A stretch of 64,000 nt of DNA from Lycium barbarum (lineage: Eukaryota > Streptophyta > Magnoliopsida > Solanales > Solanaceae): assembly GCF_019175385.1 (NCBI RefSeq), contig NC_083340.1:15016336-15080335 (forward strand), written 5' to 3'. The translations under genes were made by a program, and so were the position numbers. Positions 11,973-22,900 of this stretch are shown here, in pieces. Under the pieces are notes generated by a model. The model was not told the origin of the DNA. It did not search any database and saw only the letters and a list, made by a program, of their open reading frames with translations. Positions within the stretch are counted from its first letter, which is position 1, and each line of letters opens with the position of its first letter.

Positions 11973-13893
11973 GTGAAAACGGTCCGAATGGCTGACGTCG
12001 AACAATCCGGTCATGTCAATAATACCGAGATCGTGGCAGAAAACGAAGGGAGCGGACTGCGGGCATTGCCGAACCCCGCTGATCCGAACCCCGTTGATTC
12101 AGGGGAAGGACTCAACCGGCAAAATACCGTAGATCAGGAGAACGCCGCCCTACCGGCCACCGATCATCTCAACACTCACCATTCTGTTACGATATCCCGG
12201 GATAGGGGTCGGAGAGAACCGGACGCGCTAAACGACGGCATTAACTTACGTTTAATTTTTGAAATGCTGCAGGAGCAGAGGGCGACAATTGCCGAGCAAG
12301 GGTTAGAAATTGCCCAACTGCAGAGCGGAAAGGGTGAAGCAGGGCCGGTAAAGGCAAAGGGTACAATCGGAACCGGAAGAAACGAAGTACGAATGGTCGA
12401 GAGCGACGGCTCCGGAGCCGGCTCCTCGACAGAGGTCCTAAAGATGCTCGAGACTTTGGCGAAACGGGTGGATTCGACCGAAAAGAGGGTCGAGACATAC
12501 AATTCTCGGGTGGACCAGATACCGGGGGCTCCACCTTTACTGAAGGGGCCGAATTCGAAAAGGTACATCCAAAGGCCTTTTCCACCGAGTGCGGCCCCGA
12601 AACTGATCCCGAAGAGGTTCAAAATGCCCGACATACAGAAGTATGACGGCACCACGGACCCGCACGAGCACGTGACCTCATATACTTGTGCCATAAAAGG
12701 CAATGATATGGAAGAAGATGAGATCGAGTCGGTATTGCTGAAAAAATTTGGGGAAACTCTGTCGAAGGGAGCGTTGACGTGGTATGACCATCTACCCGAG
12801 CACTCGAACACTTCTTTCGAAATGCTCGTCGATGCCTTCGTAAAGGCACATGCCGGTGCCATAAAGGTGCAGGCCCGCAAAGCCGATATATTCCGGATAA
12901 CTCAAAGGGACGATGAGCTACTACGGGAGTTCGTCACCCAGTTCCAGAGGGAATGGATGGAACTACCCCCGGTGCCAGAAGAATGGGCCGCACAAGCCTT
13001 CACAAAAGGGCTCAACATGCTAAGTTCAGTTGCCTCGGCCAAGTTGAAGGAAAATTTGCTGGAATACGAGGACGTGACATGGGCCGATGTCCACAATCGG
13101 TATGAATCGAAGATTCGGGTAGAGGATGATCAATTCAAGCTCTCCCCGGTAAAGTTAAAAGTGGATAGAGGTTTCGAGAAGTCGAGGAAGGGTTATGAGA
13201 TGAAGTCTGAATCATCAAAAGAAAGGTTTCGGCCATACTCCCACCCGGGGAGACCAAACTCCAGGTCGGACGGGTCAAAGGAGAGCCCAAACCACCTCTC
13301 CGGTCGAGGTAGCAAGCAGGTCGAGCGCCCGTCAAACAGCCGGGGACTCTCGTTCAGGAGCGACGCCGGAAGTTCCGTCAACCATAGGGGTCCGCTGAAG
13401 ATTTCGGAGTACAACTTCAACGTCAATACCTCGAGCCTTGTATCGGCTATCGACCGAGTACCGGATGTGCGATGGCCGAAACCACTGAGGTCAGACCCGG
13501 GACAGCGGGATCCTAGCATGGTGTGTGAGTATCACGGAACCCATGGTCACAAAACTGAGGATTGCCGCCAGTTGAGAGAAGAGGTAGCCCAGTTATTAAA
13601 AAACGGCCACCTTCGAGATCTATTGAGCGAGCGAGCCAAAAGTCACTACAAAGAGCGGGAAGCTCATCGAAGGGTCGAACCGGTCGAACACCAGCATACG
13701 ATCAACATGATAGTTGGGGGTATTGACGTCCCTCGGGAACCGGTAATGAAACGGACCAAGGTCTCAATTGTTCATGAAAAACGCATCCGAGACCATTCGA
13801 CCAGGGGCTCTATTGTCTTCGATGACGAAGACGCGGAAGGCATCGTTCAGCCGCACAACGATGCATTGGTAATTTCTGTACTTGTCTTTAAAA
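11973..13893 (+). CDS. gag: Gag polyprotein region
   Basis: Capsid and nucleocapsid part of the polyprotein that assembles virus-like particles. The frame opens at 11973; a second Met (MADVEQSG) follows five codons later. A coiled-coil-like stretch around residues 80-130 precedes the gag core (about 220-400) with KYDGTTDPHEHVTSY, LTWYDHLPE and LREFVTQFQREW. A nucleocapsid-like motif CEYHGTHGHKTEDC lies around residue 520, a variant zinc knuckle seen in this lineage. The frame stays open to 13967, but after about 13893 it no longer matches the protease, because one base is missing around 13891-13897. Confidence 0.88.
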
Positions 13894-14317
13894 TAAGGTT
13901 AAACGAATATTGGTTGACCCAGGTAGCTCGGCCAACATCATCTGATGGGGAGTGGTCGAACAGCTAGGGTTGCTCGATAGGATTGTGCCGGTAGTTCGGG
14001 TACTCAGCGGGTTCAACATGGCTAGCGAAACCACGAAGGGAGAGATCTCATTGCCCGTAAACGTGGATGACACCATTCAGCAAACAATGTTCTATGTGAT
14101 CGAAAGGGACATGAAATATAATGCGTTATTGGGCAGACCTTGGATACATAGCATGAAGGCAGTTCCCTCAACACTGCATCAGTTACTGAAATTCCCCACT
14201 CCGGAGGGGGTGAAAACCGTCCGGGGCGAGCATCCCGCAGCAAAGGAAATGTTCGTAGTAGACGAGAAGCCGGCTCAGGAAGATAAGGGTACAACCGGAG
14301 GGCAGGTCCCCCAATAG
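13894..14317 (+). pseudogene. retropepsin-type protease region, broken
   Basis: In frame 2 the sequence reads an aspartic-protease core with LVDPGSSAN as the active-site loop (13905-13940) and ALLGRPWIH further on. The region is shifted relative to gag and is interrupted by TGA at 13943-13945. A TAG follows at 14315-14317, in frame with the downstream RT. The loop has DPG where DTG or DSG is usual; whether this is a lineage feature or damage cannot be told from one copy. Confidence 0.8.
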
Positions 14318-16241
14318 CAATTAAAGTGCACTGGACCGGATCCAGTACATGAAGAGGATGACTTCGGGACGCCTAGATCCTTCGTCATGCCGGATGACTC
14401 GGACGCGACCAAGTCAACCGGGGAGGAGCTGGAGCAGATCATTTTTTTCGAGTTCTTACCGGACAGGAAGGTATACCTGGGCACGGGGCTTACCCCGGAG
14501 CTCAGGCGTAAATTAATTGAATTTCTTCAAGCTAACGCCGATTGCTTTGCATGGTCGCATATAGACATGACAGGTATATCACCGGAAATAGCGTCCCACA
14601 AACTCAGCTTGGACGGAAAATTTCAACCGGTGAAGCAAAAAAGAAGGCCCATGTCAAAGCAAAAACACGCCTTCGTGAAAGACGAGGTAACAAAGCTTTT
14701 GAATATAGGCTCCATCCGGGAGGTGAAATACCCGGATTGGCTTGCTAACGTGGTGGTGGTGCCCAAAAAAGGTAATAAACTTCGAATGTGTGTCGATTAT
14801 AAGGATTTAAACAAGGCATGCCCGAAGGATTCATTTCCATTGCCTCACATCGACAGAATGATTGATGCGACGGTCGGGCATGAAATGTTAAGTTTTCTCG
14901 ATGCTTACTCCGGGTACAACCAAATATGGATGCACCCGGAGGATCAAGAGAAAACATCCTTCATCACCCGTTATGGGACTTACTGTTATAACATCATGCC
15001 TTTCGGATTAAAAAATGCCGGTGCAACTTACCAACGCCTAGTTAATGGGATGTTCGAAGAACAAATAGGGAAAACAATGGAGGTTTATGTTGACGATATG
15101 GTTGTTAAGTCCCTGGAAACAGAGGACCATTTAAAGCATTTGCAGGAAACCTTCGATGTACTCCGCAGATACAACATGAAACTAAACTCGGAGAAGTGTG
15201 CCTTCGGCGTAAGGTCCGGTAAATTTTTGGGGTTCATGGTGTCAAACCGGGGAATTGAAATCAACCCGGACAAGATCAAGGCCATCGAGGAAATCGAGGT
15301 CGTGAACAACATAAAGGGGGTACAGAAGCTCACCGGGCGGATAGCAGCGCTGAGTCACTTCATTTCGAGGTCCTCGGACAAGAGTCACCGTTTCTTCTCT
15401 TTGCTCAGAAAGAAGAACGACTTCGATTGGACACCGGAATGCCAAGAAGCCCTAAGGGAGTTGAAGAAGTATTTGTCCAGCCCCCCGTTACTGCACTCAC
15501 CGAAGGACGATGAGCCGCTTTTTCTCTACCTAGCAGTCTCCGAAATGGCGGTAAGAGGCGTTTTGGTCCGAGAAGAATTAGGTACGCAATTCCCTATCTA
15601 TTATGTAAGTAGAACTTTGGGGGATGCAGAGACCCGTTATCCCCATTTGGAAAAGCTAGCATTAGCATTGGTAAGCGCTTCCAGAAAGCTCAAACCTTAT
15701 TTTCAATGCCACCCCATATGTGTAATAACCACTTACCCTTTAAAAAATATCATGCATAAACCCGAGTTATCGGGTAGATTAACAAAATGGGCTGTAGAAA
15801 TTAGCGGTTACGATATCGAGTACAAACCTCGAACAGCCATCAAATCTCAAATCTTGGCCGATTTTGTGGCAGACTTTACCCCGGCCATGGTCCCCGAGGT
15901 CGAGAAGGAACTTTTGCTGACCTCAGGAAAGATCACGGGCGTTTGGTCTCTACATACGGATGGGGCCTCGAATCCTAGAGGTTTCGGACTCGGGATTGTC
16001 CTTAGGACCCCGGCCGGGGAGGTCATCCAACAGTCCGTTAGAACTGCTAGACTGACTAACAATGAAGCCGAGTATGAGGCTATGATTGCAGGTTTGGAAT
16101 TAGCTCGGAGCTTGGGAGCTGAAACAATCGAAGCAAAGTGCGACTCGCTTTTGGTCGTGAACCAGGTGAACGGAGTATTCGAGGTAAAGGATGAACGGAT
16201 GCAGCGATACCTCGAAAAAACCCAAGTGGTACTTCATCAAT
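14318..16241 (+). CDS. pol: reverse transcriptase, RNase H and second (archaeal-type) RNase H
   Basis: The open stretch continues from the protease frame after the TAG; the first Met is at 14387. RT copies element RNA to DNA: LRMCVDYKDLNKACPKD, SFLDAYSGYNQI, MPFGLKNAGATYQ and the catalytic YVDDM at about 15088 are all present. The first RNase H follows (FLYLAVSEMAVRGVLVREE, YYVSRTLGDAETRYPHLEK). A second RNase H starts near 15950 with SLHTDGASNPRGFGLGIVL and LTNNEAEYEAMIAGLELA, with acidic residues in the expected places. The two-domain arrangement marks the Tat lineage. The frame ends at 16300, out of phase after about 16240, where one base seems to be lost before the integrase part. Confidence 0.93.
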
Positions 16242-17655
16242 CAAAGAATGGATCATGCAGCATGTACCAAGGGATCAGAACAGCGAAGCCGATGCATTAG
16301 CGAACTTGGGATCCTCGGTCGAGGGGGAGGAAATCGACCTCGGGGAAACGGTGCACTTATCGAACACGGCCATAGAAACCGGGCACGCTGAAATATACAC
16401 AATAGGCTTGACCTGGGATTGGCGCAACAAGTACATCGACTACTTGCGTGATGGTAAGCTCCCAAATGACCCGAAGGAGTCACGATTGCTACGGACCAAG
16501 GCTGCCCGTTTTTGCTTGGTGGACGGCCAATTGTATCGACGCTCTTTCCTCGGTCCTCTGGCCAAGTGTTTGGGCCCCGATGAAACGGAGTACGTGATAA
16601 GAGAGGTACACGAGGGAACCTGCGGCAACCACTCCGGTGCAGAGGCTTTGGTTCGAAAAATTGTCAGGGCCGGTTATTACTGGAGTCGGATGGACGAGGA
16701 TACGAAAAGTTTTGTCCGAAAATGTGACGTGTGTCAGAAACATGCTCCGATGATTCACCAGCCCGGGGAGTTGCTGCATTCGGTCATCTCACCTTGGCCT
16801 TTCATGAAGTGGGGAATGGACATTGTGGGTCCGTTACCTCGGGCACCAGGTAAGGCCCGTTTCATTTTGTTTATGACTGACTATTTTTCTAAGTGGGTTG
16901 AAGCGCAGGCCTTCGAAAAGATAAGGGAGAAGGAGGTCATCGACTTCATATGGGACCACATCATCTGCCGTTTCGGCGTTCCCTCCGAGATAACCTGTGA
17001 TAATGGCCCCCAGTTCGTGGGTAGCAAGGTCAACAATTTCCTCGAGAGGTTGAAGGGCAAAAAAATCGTGTCAACCCCGTATCACCCGTGTGCAAATGGA
17101 CATGCAGAATCAACGAACAAAACAATAATCCAAAATCTGAGGAAAAGAATTGAAGCATCGAAACATCATTGGACGGAGATACTCCCGGAGGTGTTGTGGG
17201 CTTACAGAACCACATCCAAGTCGAGCACGGGGGAAACACCGTTCTCATTGGTTTACGGAGCCGAAGCCCTCATCCCCGTGGAGGTTGGCGAATCGACCCT
17301 CCGTTTCAGGTATACCACCGAAGATTCAAACGGGGAGGCCATGGTCGTGAAGCTCGACCTCGCGGATGAACTGCGTGAAAGAGCGTCGGTCCGCATAGCG
17401 GCCCAAAAACAGAGGATGGAGAGATATTACAACCGAAGAGCCAACTTTCGGCATTTCCAAGTTGGGGATTTAGTACTTCGAAAGGTTACCTTGCACACCA
17501 AGAACCCCAACGAGGGAAAGCTGGCTCCGAACTGGGAAGGCCCGTACAAGATAACCGGTATAACGGGCAAAGGGTCGTATCAGTTGGATTCCATGGACGG
17601 GCAGCGTCTTCGTAATAACTGGAATGTGGCCCACCTAAAGAGATACTACTGCTAA
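16242..17655 (+). CDS. int: integrase
   Basis: Inserts element DNA into the host chromosome. The frame shifts near 16241 and then runs open to TAA at 17655. The N-terminal zinc-binding HHCC is visible as HEGTCGNH...CDVCQKH. The catalytic core has the first D in GMDIVGPLPRAPG, the second in TCDNGPQFVG and a Glu in HAESTNKTIIQNLRKR. The C terminus carries the GDLVLRKV...PNWEGPYKI module (GPY/F type) and ends AHLKRYYC. No nonsense codon lies inside the integrase. It is separated from RNase H only by the 1-base frameshift. Confidence 0.93.
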
Positions 17656-18702
17656 GGTACGGTCCCCTCGTATTCTCTCGTTAACTTTTTTTTTTTTTTT
17701 CAGGAAGGCAGGAGTGGGACAAAATTAGAACCCAGATCTGAAAACACGTGTTGCACTCTTTTCCTTAGTACGGTTTTGTCCCAAAACGGGTTTTCCGACA
17801 AGGTTTTTAACGAGGCAACAAGTACAACGTGTTACTTAACGAATATGAAGGGCAAGTACCCGAATACCCGGTGTCGCACCCTCCGATTGGGGACATAATA
17901 ACACTCACCCGACCTTGGAGATCGGATAAGTGCTAACGGTGTACTATGCCACACCAAAGATGACACCGATTACAACAAACGGAGAAACTCAGCATTTGTT
18001 ACGGCAAAACTAAGGCCCGGCCACAGCCTCCGATGTAAGGACCAAACGATCATAATGAATCGTGTCCCATTCAACTTTTGTTACGGCAAAACTAAGGCCC
18101 GGCCACCGGCCATAGCCTCCGATGTAAGGACCAAACGATCATAATGAATCGTGTCCCATTCAACTTTTGCTACGGCAAAACTAAGGCCCGGCCACATCCT
18201 CCGATGTAAGGACCAAACGATCACAATGAATCGTGTCCCATTTTACGTTTGCTACGGCTAAGCAAGAAAGAGTTAAAATTCTTATATATGCAAACATTTT
18301 TGCAAATACAAGTTACCAAAAGTTGGGAAAACAGCTCTCGGTTAAATATACTTTGCCCAGTCGATAACCGTCGTATCTCGACGCTGCCTCATTCGCATAC
18401 CCTACGCCGGGTACCTTGGTCGAAATTCGACAAAGGCAACGAGATCACTATGATCCAAGCCAAAATTTGGCAAGCCACCGGCCCCAAAATATCGGATAAA
18501 ACCGGCGGGCACAATGAATTAACGACTATGAGTCGACCGGTCCTAGAACAGATCAACAGCTATAGCAAAAGCAGTAAACAAACATTCAAACGAAGAGGCA
18601 AGAAAAATGCACTTTGTATTTATACAACAGATGTCCCTTACATCAAAAGAAAAACAAAGTCCTACAAAGGCAAAAAGCAAAAAGCAAGGCACCAGCCCCA
18701 TA
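17656..18702 (+). other. untranslated spacer of element 1
   Basis: Non-coding part of the element between integrase and the antisense gene. It contains a T-run at 17687-17700, the tandem subrepeats at 17990-18250 and sequence collinear (inverted) with 41850-42130 of element 2. A 156-codon plus-strand frame at 18249-18719 has no recognisable domain. Confidence 0.7.
17990..18250. repeat. about 90-bp tandem subrepeats, about three copies
   Basis: Units contain TACGGCAAAACTAAGGCCCG, then CCGATGTAAGGACCAAACGA and AATGAATCGTGTCCCAT. Copies start near 18000, 18075 and 18165. The reverse complement forms seven copies in the second element at 42137-42710. Tandem subrepeats after pol are a known trait of Tat elements. 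Confidence 0.9.
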
Positions 18703-21563
18703 CTATCCGGCATGACTAGAGGTGGTTGAATGCTCGGACTCAGTTCGCTCGGAGTCGTCTGACTCGGACCCGAGGGCACGATCGGCTTCTTCCTCCATCT
18801 TCTTGGCCTTGAGTATCAGGGCCGGGAGATCCGAGAGACCACGCTCGGCTTGCTCGAGGATGATCCGCCGAGACTTCCACTTCTCATACTCGGCAACAAT
18901 AGCAGTATGAGCCTCGGCCGCCTCAACGCTTCTTCATGTTTCTTCCAAGTCGGTATCAGCCTTGGCCAGTTTTGCTCCCAGATCAGCCCGATCCCCCTCA
19001 AGGACACTTATCCTACCAATGGCTGCATCCATCTCGGCCTTAAGGGCATCGTTGGCAATAGCCGCCTCCTCGAGCTCGGTTCTTAGGCCTTGGCATATCC
19101 GAGATCGCTCATCGGCTTTCTCTTCAAACACCCTCCTGCGCTCGTCGGACAAAGCAGCCTCGGACTCAAGCCGCCGGTTCTTCTCAGCCAGGGTTGTTGC
19201 ATCAGCATTCACCGAGTCCAGCTCCCCCCGGAGTCGGGAAACCGTGGTCTCCAGCTCATCTAGCCTCGAAGAAAATTGGGCTTTATCCCGGCTAAGGCTG
19301 ATCTTTACAGCCTCAAGGCTCCTGTTATAATCGGTCATAGCGGCCAGCTCGCTCTTCAAACGACGGTTTTCATCCTTAGCCGCATCGAGCTCTGGACGAA
19401 GGTTGGCCAGCACGGCTGCCCGATTGAACTCTTCCTCCTTCTCCTGAAGGAGATGCCGGTATTTCTCCGTTTCTCGGCCTTGGGCATCCAGTTGGCCTCG
19501 AAGATCATCTATCTCATGTTGGGCACGGATGAAGGCTTCGTTAACCAACACCACACTCTACAGGTAAAACAAGTCAGAAGACTTAGGCAAAGTGAGGATA
19601 AAATCCATAGATAAACTGTACAAGGATGGCAGAAGAGCTTACCCGGTTACTTGCATGCATACCCTCGTTAATGAGGCACTGCCAAGTGAGCCCGGTCATT
19701 TTGCACTTGTCCGAGTCAGAAATAAGGGGCCGTAAATAGCTCGCTACGCCCACCGGGCGCGACAGAAAGCTGCAGTCCTCGGGCACGGTGATTACGACCG
19801 ATCTGGTTCTCCTTGGCTCCACGCTCAGGGCCGGGAAAATGTTTACCAAGCTATCCCTGGCCCCTGACTCAGAGATCCGGTTGGCCGAACTTGTGGCCCG
19901 AGGAATAGGGAGATGACCAAAGCATGCTGCTTCTCCGGAAGCGGCGGGGGGGGGGGGGGTTCTCGAGAACATATCATCAAAGTCATCCACCCGCGTAGCC
20001 GGGGTAGATGAACTTGGAGCAGCCTCAATAAATTCGGCAAAGGCCGAGGGCTCCACAGTTGCAGCAGGCTCGTGCTCGGGAGATGGACGCGCGCCTGTGG
20101 GGGCTTCGCTCTCCGGTGCTGGTTCGGTCCTTTTATCGGCTTCAACAGCAACCGCTTCCCCGGATCTTTTTCTTTGAAGGGGAGCATCTTCCGAAGAAGT
20201 TTCACCTGAAATGTCGACAAAGTCAATCGACCGAAGAGGAGCTGGTGAAAGTATTTCTTCCGCACCTGGATGTGGAGCAGGAACCAAGAGGCCTGCGCCA
20301 ATGGAAGGAAGGGGCGGAACGGAGACCGCCTCCTCCGGTGTTGGAGCCACGGTGGGAATGGAGCCGACTCTCCGAAAAATGATATCGGGCTCTGCCTCTT
20401 CCTTCGAAGGGCGGGCAACACTCCTTGCCTTCTTCCCTTTCGGCGTCTGCCCCTTTTCGGAGGGCCGCTTTCTTTTTGCAGCATCGGAGAGGACGCGGGA
20501 AGAACCCGCTGTGTCAAATTCGAGCGCCGATGCTGGAGGGGCGGTCCCTGATTCCGACCTGGGGGCTACCGAGCCCTTAGGCAAACCTGAAAAGACAAGA
20601 TGTTAGCAGAAATCAGAGGACGAAACGAGTAAAGGAGAATGCGGCAGAATAAGAATAGAGGGCTACCGTGATTTTGGGCGATCCATCGGCCACAGGACAA
20701 GTGGGCCCATGTCCGGTCGTCATAGGAATGCTGGGCGAGAAGCACTGTGACCCAGTCATTCAGATTCTGGATGACCGGAGGAACGTACCCATTGGCTGGC
20801 AAAAGTAAAGGAGAAACAGTGTGAAGAAAGAATCAAAATTTGACAAAGCAATACCAAGGCAATTATTCGAGGCTTGGGACTTACGCTTGTTATTCCATTT
20901 CTCCGGGAAAGGCATATGCTCGGCTGGAATTATGTCCTCGGTCTTCACCCAGACGAATCGCTCCAACCATCCCCGGTCTCTGTCTTCGTCCATTTTCGCA
21001 AAGAACGGATTCCGGCTGCGCTTGGCCAGTTTCATTACGCCACCCCGGAATAGCCTCGGGGAGTATAGGCGTATCAGATGGGCTAATGTGAACTCCTTCT
21101 CGGCGTTATTGGCCAATGACCGGAGGCACGCTACGACCCTCCAAACATTTGGGCCAATTTGGGCCAGCGTAACGCCGTAGATGCGGCACATATCGAGAAT
21201 GACCGGATCCATCGGAGGGTCGAGCTTGAGAGTGAAGGGGTATGTGTAAACGTACAAAAACCCTTCACGGTGGTCGGTAACGGATTCACCAGGTCCGGGG
21301 GCGAAGACCCGAACAGGACGAGTGTCCCACCCGCAATCGGCCCGGACTATGTCAAGCTTCTCCTTGGTGATGGATGAGGGATTCCGCCTCACGTCGAATC
21401 CACTGTCTGAAACGGAGGAAGGCTTTTCGACCTCAAGGTCTTTGTTGAAATTAAATTTGGCCGGTATAATATCCGATGCCGTGGGCTCGAATTTAATCGA
21501 GGACGCAGGCTCGACTCCCGGGGACGATATCAATGGGGCATCATGGGAAGTTGATTCGGACAT
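18703..21563 (-). pseudogene. antisense spliced accessory gene of the Tat element, one nonsense codon
   Basis: Four exons on the minus strand join with GT and AG at each junction and total 2607 nt (869 codons): 21563-20885, 20795-20667, 20586-19643 and 19557-18703. The N-terminal exon starts MSESTSHDAPL and contains CRIYGVTLAQIGPNVWRVV and LAHLIRLYSPRLFRGGVMKL, which I recognise as the 'putative gypsy type transposon' domain (Pfam PF04195 from memory). Exon 3 is Pro/Ser/Glu-rich and probably disordered. Exon 4 is a long coiled coil rich in Leu, Glu and Arg. An in-frame TGA at 18936-18934 truncates it, and the frame then continues open to TAG at 18703. Antisense extra ORFs are known in plant Ty3/gypsy elements; their function is unknown. 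Confidence 0.8.
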
Positions 21564-22110
21564 CCTGAAGATATGAAAGAAAGAAGGCCGAAGAGAGGAA
21601 TTTAAGGAGAACGGAGGAACTGATGGTTCAATAAAAGGCAAAGTTGAAACAGCAACGCTCGAACAAAGGATACTCGACAGCAGCAGTGACAAGGTTGACT
21701 CTTGTGCACACAGTATGAAGCAACAGATCAATAGGGAGACCAGATATGAAGTTGGTTGTGTGTGGAGCAAGTAGAAAAAACGCAGAATTGCAGTAGGATT
21801 GAAGAGGATGCAAAATGTGAAAATGGTAAAGTGAAGGGGTAGGAGGCCTTATATAGGCATGTTGGGAGAGAAACGGTTACCGAGGATGACCAATCAGATG
21901 GCGCCACGTGCCCCACCATTAATTTGAAGCGACTCGAAACGACGAGAAAAAGGCGGTTGACAGAAGTGGACCACCAGGGTTGAGACACGTGGCCGATAAA
22001 GGGCATGCGCTACGCGCTCGTTCCCGTCAAAATGCGAAGGTAAGGTCGGGATGAGAGAGCTACCAGTTTAGGAACTTATCCACTCCCCGTTACTCCGATA
22101 GATCGGAAAT

Positions 22111-22131
22111 CCGGGGAGTGTGGGGGCTATC
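22111..22131 (+). other. polypurine tract
   Basis: A purine-rich run, GGGGAGTGTGGGGG then CTATC, lies immediately before the 3' LTR; it is the plus-strand primer site. The same text occurs inverted at 41576-41595 in the second element. Confidence 0.8.
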
Positions 22132-22849
22132 TGTATACGGTGAATACCGGATACGAGACAAACAGGGGGAACGAAGCCGGAGCAAGGAATTGGAATGGAG
22201 TGGCGATATCGTTCACCCTAGACCGGGGTAATGCTTGAACCGGAGCTGGGCATGAGCACCGACAGGTCTGCCTTCGACATCCTTAGAACTTCCAAGCCCG
22301 ATGACCCGAGCATTCGTGGCCGTTAGTCCGAGTAGCCGTTGGTCCGTGTGATCGGTGTGTACGGGCTACGCGCCAGTAGCGTCCTGCAATAGTCAAACTA
22401 CCTACCTTGCGTGTGTCGGGCGGCGCCGTCAGTCCAATCCCACAAAATCCGTGCAGAACAGTCCTTGTTGTCGTTATTTTATTAACCTATATTGTAGGAG
22501 AACCATGGGTGTGTTACTATAAATAGGGAATATCCCCCTCCTTTGGGGGGGGGGGGGGTTGGCTCTTCCATTTTTCCAAGAACACTTGTAATAAAATAGT
22601 TCATATAAACAATCTCTCTTTCAATACTTGATTCGGCCGAGGCTATTTGTCTACATTTATATTGTGTTTATTCCATTAAGTATCTCACATTGTTTACGGC
22701 ATCAGTGTCAATAGCGAATCGCTACCATTAACCATCCTATTGAGGAACTCCCACATGTACATTTCCTCTATCTAGCATACATCAAGATCCGAGCACATAT
22801 CCTATACCCACTTACAAATTTAATTGATTATCCGATTTCGGGATAAACA
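22132..22849 (+). repeat. 3' LTR
   Basis: Near-identical to the 5' LTR, with about 10 substitutions. Relative to it this copy has an extra 17-18 bp (ATATTGTAGGAGAAC region, near 22487-22504) and a longer G run at 22544-22558. Confidence 0.95.
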
Positions 22850-22900
22850 ATGATTCCAAATAATAAGATCAAGAATGTTTGCAACTCAAACTGGAGCCAT

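Larger units (their letters stand above)
11185..22849 (+). mobile_element. complete Ty3/gypsy Tat-lineage LTR retrotransposon
   Basis: The element is 11,665 bp, bounded by the 5-bp TSD ATGAT (11180-11184 and 22850-22854). Its LTRs are 695 and 718 bp, beginning TGTATACGG and ending TAAACA. In order it carries a primer-binding site, gag, protease, RT, RNase H, a second archaeal-type RNase H, integrase, a block of about 90-bp tandem repeats, an antisense spliced accessory gene, a polypurine tract and the 3' LTR. The extra RNase H between the first RNase H and integrase is diagnostic of the Tat lineage. LTR divergence is about 10 substitutions plus one 17-18 bp indel and a G-run length change, so insertion was recent. 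Two frameshifts and three nonsense codons make it non-autonomous now. Confidence 0.95.

Noticed and set aside
12176..12880. 234-codon minus-strand open frame
   Set aside because: It lies exactly antisense to the Gag core, has a Ser/Cys-rich composition typical of a shadow frame, and has no domain.
18249..18719. 156-codon plus-strand frame between integrase and the antisense gene
   Set aside because: It is partly antisense to the 3' end of the accessory gene's region, and the composition (Lys, Ser, Thr rich) shows no domain.
19276..20606. several plus-strand frames of about 90-130 codons
   Set aside because: They are antisense shadows of the spliced accessory gene, whose joined frame is far longer and has domains.
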